This document shows, one piece after another, positions 1 to 12,630 of a stretch of 64,000 nt of DNA. How positions within the stretch are numbered: the stretch's first letter is position 1; each line of letters opens with the position of its first letter. The position numbers were made by a program, and so were the translations under genes. The notes beneath the pieces were generated by a model. The model was not told the DNA's origin. It was given only the letters and a program-made list of their open reading frames with translations, and made no database searches. The stretch lies in the NCBI GenBank assembly GCA_026874595.1, contig CM049309.1:28277033-28341032 (forward strand). The letters are read 5' to 3'. The DNA comes from Sipunculus nudus. Taxonomy: Eukaryota; Annelida; Sipuncula; Golfingiida; Sipunculidae.

Positions 1-3000
1 ATCTTGTATTACGCGAAAACCGAGCTGATTTCGGCGAAAACGACGTTTGTAACAGGTTCTAAATCGGGTATTGAAGATCCTGAAAGGCTTCTTTTGCATC
101 AGAAAACGTCTGTTTTTACACAAAACACGATCTTGTATTACGCGAAAACCGAGCTGATTTCGGCGAAAACGACGTTTGTAACAGGTTCTAAATGGCCTAA
201 TGAAGCTTCTAAAACGCTTCTTTCGCAATTTAAATCGGCCATTTTTGCACAAAACACGATCTTGTATTACGCGAAAACCGAGCCGATTTCGGCGAAAACG
301 ACGTTTGTAACAGGTTCTAAATGGCCTAATGAAGCTTCTAAAAGGCTTCTTTCGCAATTTAAATCGGCCATTTTTGCACAAAACACGATCTTGTATTACG
401 CGAAAACCGAGCTGATTTCGGCGAAAACGACGTTTGTAACAGGTTCTAAATGGCCTAATGAAGCTTCTAAAACGCTTCTTTCGCAATTTAAATCGGCCAT
501 TTTTGCACAAAACACGATCTTGTATTACGCGAAAACCGAGCCGATTTCGGCGAAAACGACGTTTGTAACAGGTTCTAAATGGCCTAATGAAGCTTCTAAA
601 ACGCTTCTTTCGCAATTTAAATCGGCCATTTTTGCACAAAACACGATCTTGTATTACGCGAAAACCGAGCTGATTTATTTCGGCGAAAAACGACGTTTGT
701 AACAGGTTCTAAATGGCCTAATGAAGCTTCTAAAACGCTTCTTTCGCAATTTAAATCGGCCATTTTTGCACAAAACACGATCTTGTTATTACGCGAAAAC
801 CGAGCTGATTTCGGCGAAAACGACGTTTGTAACAGGTTCTAAATGGCCTAATGAAGCTTCTAAAACGCTTCTTTCGCAATTTAAATCGGCCATTTTTGCA
901 CAAAACACGATCTTGTATTACGCGAAAACCGAGCTGATTTCGGCGAAAACGACGTTTGTAACAGGTTCTAAATGGCCTAATGAAGCTTCTAAAACGCTTC
1001 TTTCGCAATTTAAATCGGCCATTTTTGCACAAAACACGATCTTGTATTACGCGAAAACCGAGCTGATTTCGGCGAAAACGACGTTTGTAACAGGTTCTAA
1101 ATGGCCTAATGAAGCTTCTAAAACGCTTCTTTCGCAATTTAAATCGGCCATTTTTGCACAAAACACGATCTTGTATTACGCGAAAACCGAGCCGATTTCG
1201 GCGAAAACGACGTTTGTAACAGGTTCTAAATGGCCTAATGAAGCTTCTAAAACGCTTCTTTCGCAATTTAAATCGGCCATTTTTGCACAAAACACGATCT
1301 TGTATTACGCGAAAACCGAGCTGATTTCGGCGAAAACGACGTTTGTAACAGGTTCTAAATCGGGTATTGAAGATCCTGAAAGGCTTCTTTTGCATCAGAA
1401 AACGTCTGTTTTTACACAAAACACGATCTTGTATTACGCGAAAACCGAGCTGATTTCGGCGAAAACGACGTTTGTAACAGGTTCTAAATGGCCTAATGAA
1501 GCTTCTAAAACGCTTCTTTCGCAATTTAAATCGGCCATTTTTGCACAAAACACGATCTTGTATTACGCGAAAACCGAGCTGATTTCGGCGAAAACGACGT
1601 TTGTAACAGGTTCTAAATCGGGTATTGAAGATCCTGAAAGGCTTCTTTTGCATCAGAAAACGTCTGTTTTTACACAAAACACGATCTTGTATTACGCGAA
1701 AACCGAGCTGATTTCGGCGAAAACGACGTTTGTAACAGGTTCTAAATGGCCTAATGAAGTTTCTAAAACGCTTCTTTCGCAATTTAAATCGGGCCATTTT
1801 TGCACAAAACACGATCTTGTATTACGCGAAAACCGAGCTGATTTCGGCGAAAACGACGTTTGTAACAGGTTCTAAATGGCCCAATGAAGCTTCTAAAACG
1901 CTTCTTTCGCAATTTAAATCGGCCATTTTTGCACAAAACACGATCTTGTATTACGCGAAAACCGAGCTGATTTCGGCGAAAACGACGTTTGTAACAGGTT
2001 CTAAATGGCCTAATGAAGCTTCTAAAACGCTTCTTTCGCAATTTAAATCGGCCATTTTTGCACAAAACACGATCTTGTATTACGCGAAAACCGAGCTGAT
2101 TTCGGCGAAAACGACGTTTGTAACAGGTTCTAAATGGCCCAATGAAGCTTCTAAAACGCTTCTTTCGCAATTTAAATCGGCCATTTTTGCACAAAACACG
2201 ATCTTGTATTACGCGAAAACCGAGCTGATTTCGGCGAAAACGACGTTTGTAACAGGTTCTAAATGGCCTAATGAAGCTTCTAAAACGCTTCTTTCGCAAT
2301 TTAAATCGGCCATTTTTGCACAAAACACGATCTTGTATTACGCGAAAACCGAGCTGATTTCGGCGAAAAACGACGTTTGTAACAGGTTCTAAATGGCCTA
2401 ATGAAGCTTCTAAAACGCTTCTTTCGCAATTTAAATCGGCCATTTTTGCACAAAACACGATCTTGTATTACGCGAAAACCGAGCTGATTTCGGCGAAAAC
2501 GACGTTTGTAACAGGTTCTAAATGGCCTAATGAAGCTTCTAAAACGCTTCTTTCGCAATTTAAATCGGCCATATTTGCACAAAACACGATCTTGTATTAC
2601 GCGAAAACCGAGCTGATTTCGGCGAAAACGACGTTTGTAACAGGTTCTAAATGGCCTAATGAAGCTTCTAAAACGCTTCTTTCGCAATTTAAATCGGCCA
2701 TTTTTGCACAAAACACGATCTTGTATTACGCGAAAACCGAGCTGATTTCGGCGAAAACGACGTTTGTAACAGGTTCTAAATGGCCTAATGAAGCTTCTAA
2801 AACGCTTCTTTCGCAATTTAAATCGGCCATTTTTTGCACAAAACACGATCTTGTATTACGCGAAAACCGAGCCGATTTCGGCGAAAACGACGTTTGTAAC
2901 AGGTTCTAAATGGCCTAATGAAGCTTCTAAAAGGCTTCTTTCGCAATTTAAATCGGCCATATTTGCACAAAACACGATCTTGTATTACGCGAAAACCGAG

Positions 3001-6000
3001 CTGATTTCGGCGAAAACGACGTTTGTAACAGGTTCTAAATGGCCTAATGAAGCTTCTAAAACGCTTCTTTCGCAATTTAAATCGGCCATTTTTTGCACAA
3101 AACACGATCTTGTATTACGCGAAAACCGAGCTGATTTCGGCGAAAACGACGTTTGTAACAGGTTCTAAATGGCCTAATGAAGCTTCTAAAACGCTTCTTT
3201 CGCAATTTAAATCGGCCATTTTTGCACAAAACACGATCTTGTATTACGCGAAAACCGAGCTGATTTCGGCGAAAACGACGTTTGTAACAGGTTCTAAATG
3301 GCCTAATGAAGCTTCTAAAACGCTTCTTTCGCAATTTAAATCGGCCATTTTTGCACAAAACACGATCTTGTATTACGCGAAAACCGAGCTGATTTCGGCG
3401 GAAACGACGTTTGTAAAAGGTTCTTAATGGCCTAATGAAGCTTCTAAAACGCTTCTTTCGCAATTTAAATCGGCCATTTTTGCACAAAACACGATCTTGT
3501 ATTACGCGAAAACCGAGCCTATTTCGGCGAAAACGACGTTTGTAACAGGTTCTAAATGGCCTAATGAAGCTTCTAAAACGCTTCTTTCGCAATTTAAATC
3601 GGCCATTTTTGCACAAAACACGATCTTGTATTACGCGAAAACCGAGCTGATTTCGGCGAAAACGACGTTTGTAACAGGTTCTAAATCGGGTATTGAAGAT
3701 CCTGAAAGGCTTCTTTTGCATCAGAAAACGTCTGTTTTTACACAAAACACGATCTTGTATTACGCGAAAACCGAGCTGATTTCGGCGAAAACGACGTTTG
3801 TAACAGGTTCTAAATGGCCTAATGAAGCTTCTAAAACGCTTCTTTCGCAATTTAAATCGGCCATTTTTGCACAAAACACGATCTTGTATTACGCGAAAAC
3901 CGAGCTGATTTCGGCGAAAACGACGTTTGTAACAGGTTCTAAATCGGGTATTGAAGATCCTGAAAGGCTTCTTTTGCATCAGAAAACGTCTGTTTTTACA
4001 CAAAACACGATCTTGTATTACGCGAAAACCGAGCTGATTTCGGCGAAAACGACGTTTGTAACAGGTTCTAAATGGCCTAATGAAGCTTCTAAAACGCTTC
4101 TTTCGCAATTTAAATCGGCCATTTTTGCACAAAACACGATCTTGTATTACGCGAAAACCGAGCCGATTTCGGCGAAAACGACGTTTGTAACAGGTTCTAA
4201 ATGGCCTAATGAAGCTTCTAAAAGGCTTCTTTCGCAATTTAAATCGGCCATTTTTGCACAAAACACGATCTTGTATTACGCGAAAACCGAGCTGATTTCG
4301 GCGAAAACGACGTTTGTAACAGGTTCTAAATGGCCTAATGAAGCTTCTAAAACGCTTCTTTCGCAATTTAAATCGGCCATTTTTGCACAAAACACGATCT
4401 TGTATTACGCGAAAACCGAGCCGATTTCGGCGAAAACGACGTTTGTAACAGGTTCTAAATGGCCTAATGAAGCTTCTAAAACGCTTCTTTCGCAATTTAA
4501 ATCGGCCATTTTTGCACAAAACACGATCTTGTATTACGCGAAAAACCGAGCTGATTTCGGCGAAAACGACGTTTGTAACAGGTTCTAAATGGCCTAATGA
4601 AGCTTCTAAAACGCTTCTTTCGCAATTTAAATCGGCCATTTTTGCACAAAACACGATCTTGTATTACGCGAAAACCGAGCTGATTTCGGCGAAAACGACG
4701 TTTGTAACAGGTTCTAAATGGCCCTAATGAAGCTTCTAAAACGCTTCTTTCGCAATTTAAATCGGCCCATTTTTGCACAAAACACGATCTTGTATTACGC
4801 GAAAACCGAGCTGATTTCGGCGAAAACGACGTTTGTAACAGGTTCTAAATGGCCTAATGAAGCTTCTAAAACGCTTCTTTCGCAATTTAAATCGGCCATT
4901 TTTGCACAAAACACGATCTTGTATTACGCGAAAACCGAGCCGATTTCGGCGAAAACGACGTTTGTAACAGGTTCTAAATGGCCTAATGAAGCTTCTAAAA
5001 CGCTTCTTTCGCAATTTAAAATCGGCCATTTTTGCACAAAACACGATCTTGTATTACGCGAAAACCGAGCCGATTTCGGCGAAAACGACGTTTGTAACAG
5101 GTTCTAAATGGCCTAATGAAGCTTCTAAAACGCTTCTTTCGCAATTTAAATCGGCCATTTTTGCACAAAACACGATCTTGTATTACGCGAAAACCGAGCT
5201 GATTTCGGCGGAAACGACGTTTGTAACAGGTTCTAAATGGCCTAATGAAGCTTCTAAAAGGCTTCTTTCGCAATTTAAATCGGCCATTTTTGCACAAAAC
5301 ACGATCTTGTATTACGCGAAAACCGAGCTGATTTCGGCGGAAACGACGTTTGTAACAGGTTCTAAATGGCCTAATGAAGCTTCTAAAAACGCTTCTTTCG
5401 CAATTTAAATCGGCCATTTTTGCACAAAACACGATCTTGTATTACGCGAAAACCGAGCCGATTTCGGCGAAAACGACGTTTGTAACAGGTTCTAAATGGC
5501 CTAATGAAGCTTCTAAAACGCTTCTTTCGCAATTTAAATCGGCCATTTTTGCACAAAACACGATCTTGTATTACGCGAAAACCGAGCTGATTTCGGCGAA
5601 AACGACGTTTGTAACAGGTTCTAAATGGCCTAATGAAGCTTCTAAAAGGCTTCTTTCGCAATTTAAATCGGCCATTTTTGCACAAAACACGATCTTGTAT
5701 TACGCGAAAAACCGAGCCTATTTCGGCGAAAACGACGTTTGTAACAGGTTCTAAATGGCCTAATGAAGCTTCTAAAACGCTTCTTTCGCAATTTAAATCG
5801 GCCATTTTTGCACAAAACACGATCTTGTATTACGCGAAAACCGAGCTGATTTCGGCGAAAACGACGTTTGTAACAGGTTCTAAATGGCCTAATGAAGCTT
5901 CTAAAACGCTTCTTTCGCAATTTAAATCGGCCATTTTTGCACAAAACACGATCTTGTATTACGCGAAAAACCGAGCTGATTTCGGCGAAAACGACGTTTG

Positions 6001-9000
6001 TAACAGGTTCTAAATGGCCTAATGAAGCTTCTAAAACGCTTCTTTTCGCAATTTAAATCGGCCATTTTTGCACAAAACACGATCTTGTATTACGCGAAAA
6101 CCGAGCCGATTTCGGCGAAAACGACGTTTGTAACAGGTTCTAAATGGCCTAATGAAGCTTCTAAAACGCTTCTTTCGCAATTTAAATCGGCCATTTTTTG
6201 CACAAAACACGATCTTGTATTACGCGAAAACCGAGCTGATTTCGGCGAAAACGACGTTTGTAACAGGTTCTAAATGGCCTAATGAAGCTTCTAAAACGCT
6301 TCTTTCGCAATTTAAATCGGCCATATTTGCACAAAACACGATCTTGTATTACGCGAAAAACCGAGCTGATTTCGGCGAAAACGACGTTTGTAACAGGTTC
6401 TAAATGGCCTAATGAAGCTTCTAAAACGCTTCTTTCGCAATTTAAATCGGCCATTTTTGCACAAAACACGATCTTGTATTACGCGAAAACCGAGCTGATT
6501 TCGGCGAAAACGACGTTTGTAACAGGTTCTAAATGGCCTAATGAAGCTTCTAAAAGGCTTCTTTCGCAATTTAAATCGGCCATTTTTGCACAAAACACGA
6601 TCTTGTATTACGCGAAAACCGAGCCGATTTCGGCGAAAACGACGTTTGTAACAGGTTCTAAATGGCCTAATGAAGCTTCTAAAAGGCTTCTTTCCGCAAT
6701 TTAAATCGGCCATTTTTGCACAAAACACGATCTTGTATTACGCGAAAACCGAGCTGATTTCGGCGAAAACGACGTTTGTAACAGGTTCTAAATGGCCTAA
6801 TGAAGCTTCTAAAACGCTTCTTTCGCAATTTAAATCGGCCATTTTTGCACAAAACACGATCTTGTATTACGCGAAAACCGAGCTGATTTCGGCGAAAACG
6901 ACGTTTGTAACAGGTTCTAAATGGCCTAATGAAGCTTCTAAAACGCTTCTTTCGCAATTTAAATCGGCCATTTTTGCACAAAACACGATCTTGTATTACG
7001 CGAAAACCGAGCTGATTTCGGCGAAAACGACGTTTGTAACAGGTTCTAAATGGCCTAATGAAGCTTCTAAAACGCTTCTTTCGCAATTTAAATCGGCCAT
7101 TTTTGCACAAAACACGATCTTGTATTACGCGAAAACCGAGCTGATTTCGGCGGAAACGACGTTTGTAAAAGGTTCTTAATGGCCTAATGAAGCTTCTAAA
7201 ACGCTTCTTTCGCAATTTAAATCGGCCATTTTTGCACAAAACACGATCTTGTATTACGCGAAAACCGAGCCTATTTCGGCGAAAACGACGTTTGTAACAG
7301 GTTCTAAATGGCCTAATGAAGCTTCTAAAACGCTTCTTTCGCAATTTAAATCGGCCATTTTTGCACAAAACACGATCTTGTATTACGCGAAAACCGAGCT
7401 GATTTCGGCGAAAACGACGTTTGTAACAGGTTCTAAATCGGGTATTGAAGATCCTGAAAGGCTTCTTTTGCATCAGAAAACGTCTGTTTTTACACAAAAC
7501 ACGATCTTGTATTACGCGAAAACCGAGCTGATTTCGGCGAAAACGACGTTTGTAACAGGTTCTAAATGGCCTAATGAAGCTTCTAAAACGCTTCTTTCGC
7601 AATTTAAATCGGCCATTTTTGCACAAAACACGATCTTGTATTACGCGAAAACCGAGCTGATTTCGGCGAAAACGACGTTTGTAACAGGTTCTAAATCGGG
7701 TATTGAAGATCCTGAAAGGCTTCTTTTGCATCAGAAAACGTCTGTTTTTTACACAAAACACGATCTTGTATTACGCGAAAACCGAGCTGATTTCGGCGAA
7801 AACGACGTTTGTAACAGGTTCTAAATGGCCTAATGAAGCTTCTAAAACGCTTCTTTCGCAATTTAAATCGGCCATTTTTGCACAAAACACGATCTTGTAT
7901 TACGCGAAAACCGAGCCGATTTCGGCGAAAACGACGTTTGTAACAGGTTCTAAATGGCCTAATGAAGCTTCTAAAAGGCTTCTTTCGCAATTTAAATCGG
8001 CCATTTTTGCACAAAACACGATCTTGTATTACGCGAAAACCGAGCTGATTTCGGCGAAAACGACGTTTGTAACAGGTTCTAAATGGCCTAATGAAGCTTC
8101 TAAAACGCTTCTTTCGCAATTTAAATCGGCCATTTTTGCACAAAAACACGATCTTGTATTACGCGAAAACCGAGCCGATTTCGGCGAAAACGACGTTTGT
8201 AACAGGTTCTAAATGGCCTAATGAAGCTTCTAAAAACGCTTCTTTCGCAATTTAAATCGGCCATTTTTGCACAAAACACGATCTTGTATTACGCGAAAAC
8301 CGAGCTGATTTCGGCGAAAACGACGTTTGTAACAGGTTCTAAATGGCCTAATGAAGCTTCTAAAACGCTTCTTTCGCAATTTAAATCGGCCCATTTTTGC
8401 ACAAAACACGATCTTGTATTACGCGAAAACCGAGCTGATTTCGGCGAAAACGACGTTTGTAACAGGTTCTAAATGGCCTAATGAAGCTTCTAAAAGGCTT
8501 CTTTCGCAATTTAAATCGGCCATTTTTGCACAAAACACGATCTTGTATTACGCGAAAACCGAGCTGATTTCGGCGGAAACGACGTTTGTAACAGGTTCTA
8601 AATGGCCTAATGAAGCTTCTAAAAACGCTTCTTTCGCAATTTAAATCGGCCATTTTTTGCACAAAACACGATCTTGTATTACGCGAAAACCGAGCCGATT
8701 TCGGCGAAAACGACGTTTGTAACAGGTTCTAAATGGCCTAATGAAGCTTCTAAAACGCTTCTTTCGCAATTTAAATCGGCCATTTTTGCACAAAACACGA
8801 TCTTGTATTACGCGAAAACCGAGCTGATTTCGGCGAAAACGACGTTTGTAACAGGTTCTAAATGGCCTAATGAAGCTTCTAAAAAGGCTTCTTTCGCAAT
8901 TTAAATCGGCCATTTTTTGCACAAAACACGATCTTGTATTACGCGAAAACCGAGCTGATTTCGGCGAAAACGACGTTTGTAACAGGTTCTAAATGGCCTA

Positions 9001-12000
9001 ATGAAGCTTCTAAAACGCTTCTTTCGCAATTAAAATCGGCCATTTTTGCACAAAACACGATCTTGTATTACGCGAAAACCGAGCTGGTTTCGGCGAAAAC
9101 GACGTTTGTAACAGGTTCTAAATGGCCTAATGAAGCTTCTAAAACGCTTCTTTCGGAATTTAAATCGGCCATTTTTGCACAAAACACGATCTTGTATTAC
9201 GCGAAAACCGAGGCCTATTTCGGCGAAAACGACGTTTGTAACAGGTTCTAAATGGCCTAATGAAGCTTCTAAAACGCTTCTTTCGCAATTTAAATCGGCC
9301 ATTTTTGCACAAAACACGATCTTGTATTACGCGAAAACCGAGCTGATTTCGGCGAAAACGACGTTTGTAACAGGTTCTGAATGGCCTAATGAAGCTTCTA
9401 AAACGCTTCTTTCGCAATTTAAATCGGCCATTTTTGCACAAAACACGATCTTGTATTACGCGAAAACCGAGCCGATTTCGGCGAAAACGACGTTTGTAAC
9501 AGGTTCTAAATGGCCTAATGAAGCTTCTAAAACGCTTCTTTCGCAATTTAAATCGGCCATTTTTGCACAAAACACGATCTTGTATTACGCGAAAACCGAG
9601 CTGATTTCGGCGAAAACGACGTTTGTAACAGGTTCTAAATGGCCTAATGAAGCTTCTAAAACGCTTCTTTCGCAATTTAAATCGGCCATTTTTGCACAAA
9701 ACACGATCTTGTATTACGCGAAAACCGAGCTGATTTCGGTAAAAACGACGTTTGTAACAGGTTCTAAATGGCCTAATGAAGCTTCTAAAACGCTTCTTTC
9801 GGAATTTAAATCGGCCATTTTTGCACAAAACACGATCTTGTATTACGCGAAAACCGAGCTGATTTCGGTGAAAACGACGTTTGTAACAGGTTCTAAATGG
9901 CCTAATGAAGCTTCTAAAACGCTTCTTTCGGAATTTAAATCGGCCATTTTTGCACAAAACACGATCTTGTATTACGCGAAAACCGAGCCTATTTCGGCGA
10001 AAACGACGTTTGTAACAGGTTCTAAATGGCCTAATGAAGCTTCTAAAACGCTTCTTTCGCAATTTAAATCGGCCATTTTTGCACAAAACACGATCTTGTA
10101 TTACGCGAAAACCGAGCTGATTTCGGCGAAAACGACGTTTGTAACAGGTTCTAAATCGGGTATTGAAGATCCTGAAAGGCTTCTTTTGCATCAGAAAACG
10201 TCTGTTTTTACACAAAACACGATCTTGTATTACGCGAAAAACCGAGCTGATTTCGGCGAAAACGACGTTTGTAACAGGTTCTAAATGGCCTAATGAAGCT
10301 TCTAAAACGCTTCTTTCGCAATTTAAATCGGCCATTTTTGCACAAAACACGATCTTGTATTACGCGAAAACCGAGCTGATTTCGGCGAAAACGACGTTTG
10401 TAACAGGTTCTAAATCGGGTATTGAAGATCCTGAAAGGCTTCTTTTGCATCAGAAAACGTCTGTTTTTACACAAAACACGATCTTGTATTACGCGAAAAC
10501 CGAGCTGATTTCGGCGAAAACGACGTTTGTAACAGGTTCTAAATGGCCTAATGAAGCTTCTAAAACGCTTCTTTCGCAATTTAAATCGGCCATTTTTGCA
10601 CAAAACACGATCTTGTATTACGCGAAAAACCGAGCCGATTTCGGCGAAAACGACGTTTGTAACAGGTTCTAAATGGCCTAATGAAGCTTCTAAAAGGCTT
10701 CTTTCGCAATTTAAATCGGCCATTTTTGCACAAAACACGATCTTGTATTACGCGAAAACCGAGCTGATTTCGGCGAAAACGACGTTTGTAACAGGTTCTA
10801 AAATGGCCTAATGAAGCTTCTAAAACGCTTCTTTCGCAATTTAAATCGGCCATTTTTGCACAAAACACGATCTTGTATTACGCGAAAACCGAGCCGATTT
10901 CGGCGAAAACGACGTTTGTAACAGGTTCTAAATGGCCTAATGAAGCTTCTAAAACGCTTCTTTCGCAATTTAAATCGGCCATTTTTGCACAAAACACGAT
11001 CTTGTATTACGCGAAAACCGAGCTGATTTCGGCGAAAACGACGTTTGTAACAGGTTCTAAATGGCCTAATGAAGCTTCTAAAAACGCTTCTTTCGCAATT
11101 TAAATCGGCCATTTTTGCACAAAACACGATCTTGTATTACGCGAAAACCGAGCTGATTTCGGCGAAAACGACGTTTGTAACAGGTTCTAAATGGCCTAAT
11201 GAAGCTTCTAAAACGCTTCTTTCGCAATTTAAATCGGCCATTTTTGCACAAAACACGATCTTGTATTACGCGAAAACCGAGCTGATTTCGGCGAAAACGA
11301 CGTTTGTAACAGGTTCTAAATGGCCTAATGAAGCTTCTAAAACGCTTCTTTCGCAATTTAAATCGGCCATTTTTGCACAAAACACGATCTTGTATTACGC
11401 GAAAACCGAGCCGATTTCGGCGAAAACGACGTTTGTAACAGGTTCTAAATGGCCTAATGAAGCTTCTAAAACGCTTCTTTCGCAATTTAAATCGGCCATT
11501 TTTGCACAAAACACGATCTTGTATTACGCGAAAACCGAGCTGATTTCGGCGAAAACGGACGTTTGTAACAGGTTCTAAATCGGGTATTGAAGATCCTGAA
11601 AGGCTTCTTTTGCATCAGAAAACGTCTGTTTTTACACAAAACACGATCTTGTATTACGCGAAAACCGAGCTGATTTCGGCGAAAACGACGTTTGTAACAG
11701 GTTCTAAATGGCCTAATGAAGCTTCTAAAACGCTTCTTTCGCAATTTAAATCGGCCATTTTTGCACAAAACACGATCTTGTATTACGCGAAAACCGAGCT
11801 GATTTCGGCGAAAACGACGTTTGTAACAGGTTCTAAATCGGGTATTGAAGATCCTGAAAGGCTTCTTTTGCATCAGAAAACGTCTGTTTTTACACAAAAC
11901 ACGATCTTGTATTACGCGAAAACCGAGCTGATTTCGGCGAAAACGACGTTTGTAACAGGTTCTAAATGGCCTAATGAAGTTTCTAAAACGCTTCTTTCGC

Positions 12001-12130
12001 AATTTAAATCGGCCATTTTTGCACAAAACACGATCTTGTATTACGCGAAAACCGAGCTGATTTCGGCGAAAACGACGTTTGTAACAGGTTCTAAATGGCC
12101 CAATGAAGCTTCTAAAACGCTTCTTTCGCA
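1..12130 (+). repeat. 129-bp satellite, left array (forward orientation)
   Basis: About 94 head-to-tail copies of a 129-bp monomer (for example AAATGGCC recurs at 841, 970 and 1099). The commonest type, A, contains GGCCTAATGAAGCTTC. A second type, B, carries CGGGTATTGAAGATCCTG (for example near 61, 1356, 1618, 3688, 3948, 7438, 7698, 10157, 10417, 11579 and 11848). Because 129 is 43 codons, one frame on each strand stays open for hundreds of codons. These ORFs are by-products of the period and I do not call them genes. Single-base insertions in homopolymers are frequent. Confidence 0.97.
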
Positions 12131-12630
12131 NNNNNNNNNNNNNNNNNNNNNNNNNNNNNNNNNNNNNNNNNNNNNNNNNNNNNNNNNNNNNNNNNNNNNN
12201 NNNNNNNNNNNNNNNNNNNNNNNNNNNNNNNNNNNNNNNNNNNNNNNNNNNNNNNNNNNNNNNNNNNNNNNNNNNNNNNNNNNNNNNNNNNNNNNNNNNN
12301 NNNNNNNNNNNNNNNNNNNNNNNNNNNNNNNNNNNNNNNNNNNNNNNNNNNNNNNNNNNNNNNNNNNNNNNNNNNNNNNNNNNNNNNNNNNNNNNNNNNN
12401 NNNNNNNNNNNNNNNNNNNNNNNNNNNNNNNNNNNNNNNNNNNNNNNNNNNNNNNNNNNNNNNNNNNNNNNNNNNNNNNNNNNNNNNNNNNNNNNNNNNN
12501 NNNNNNNNNNNNNNNNNNNNNNNNNNNNNNNNNNNNNNNNNNNNNNNNNNNNNNNNNNNNNNNNNNNNNNNNNNNNNNNNNNNNNNNNNNNNNNNNNNNN
12601 NNNNNNNNNNNNNNNNNNNNNNNNNNNNNN
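12131..12630. other. assembly gap (500 N)
   Basis: Exactly 500 unknown bases. The round number suggests a scaffolding placeholder and not a measured length. The satellite orientation flips across it, so any ORF reported through the gap is meaningless. Confidence 0.99.

Noticed and set aside
1-12130. CRISPR-like array
   Set aside because: The whole 129-bp unit is repeated with no unique spacers, and the genome is eukaryotic.
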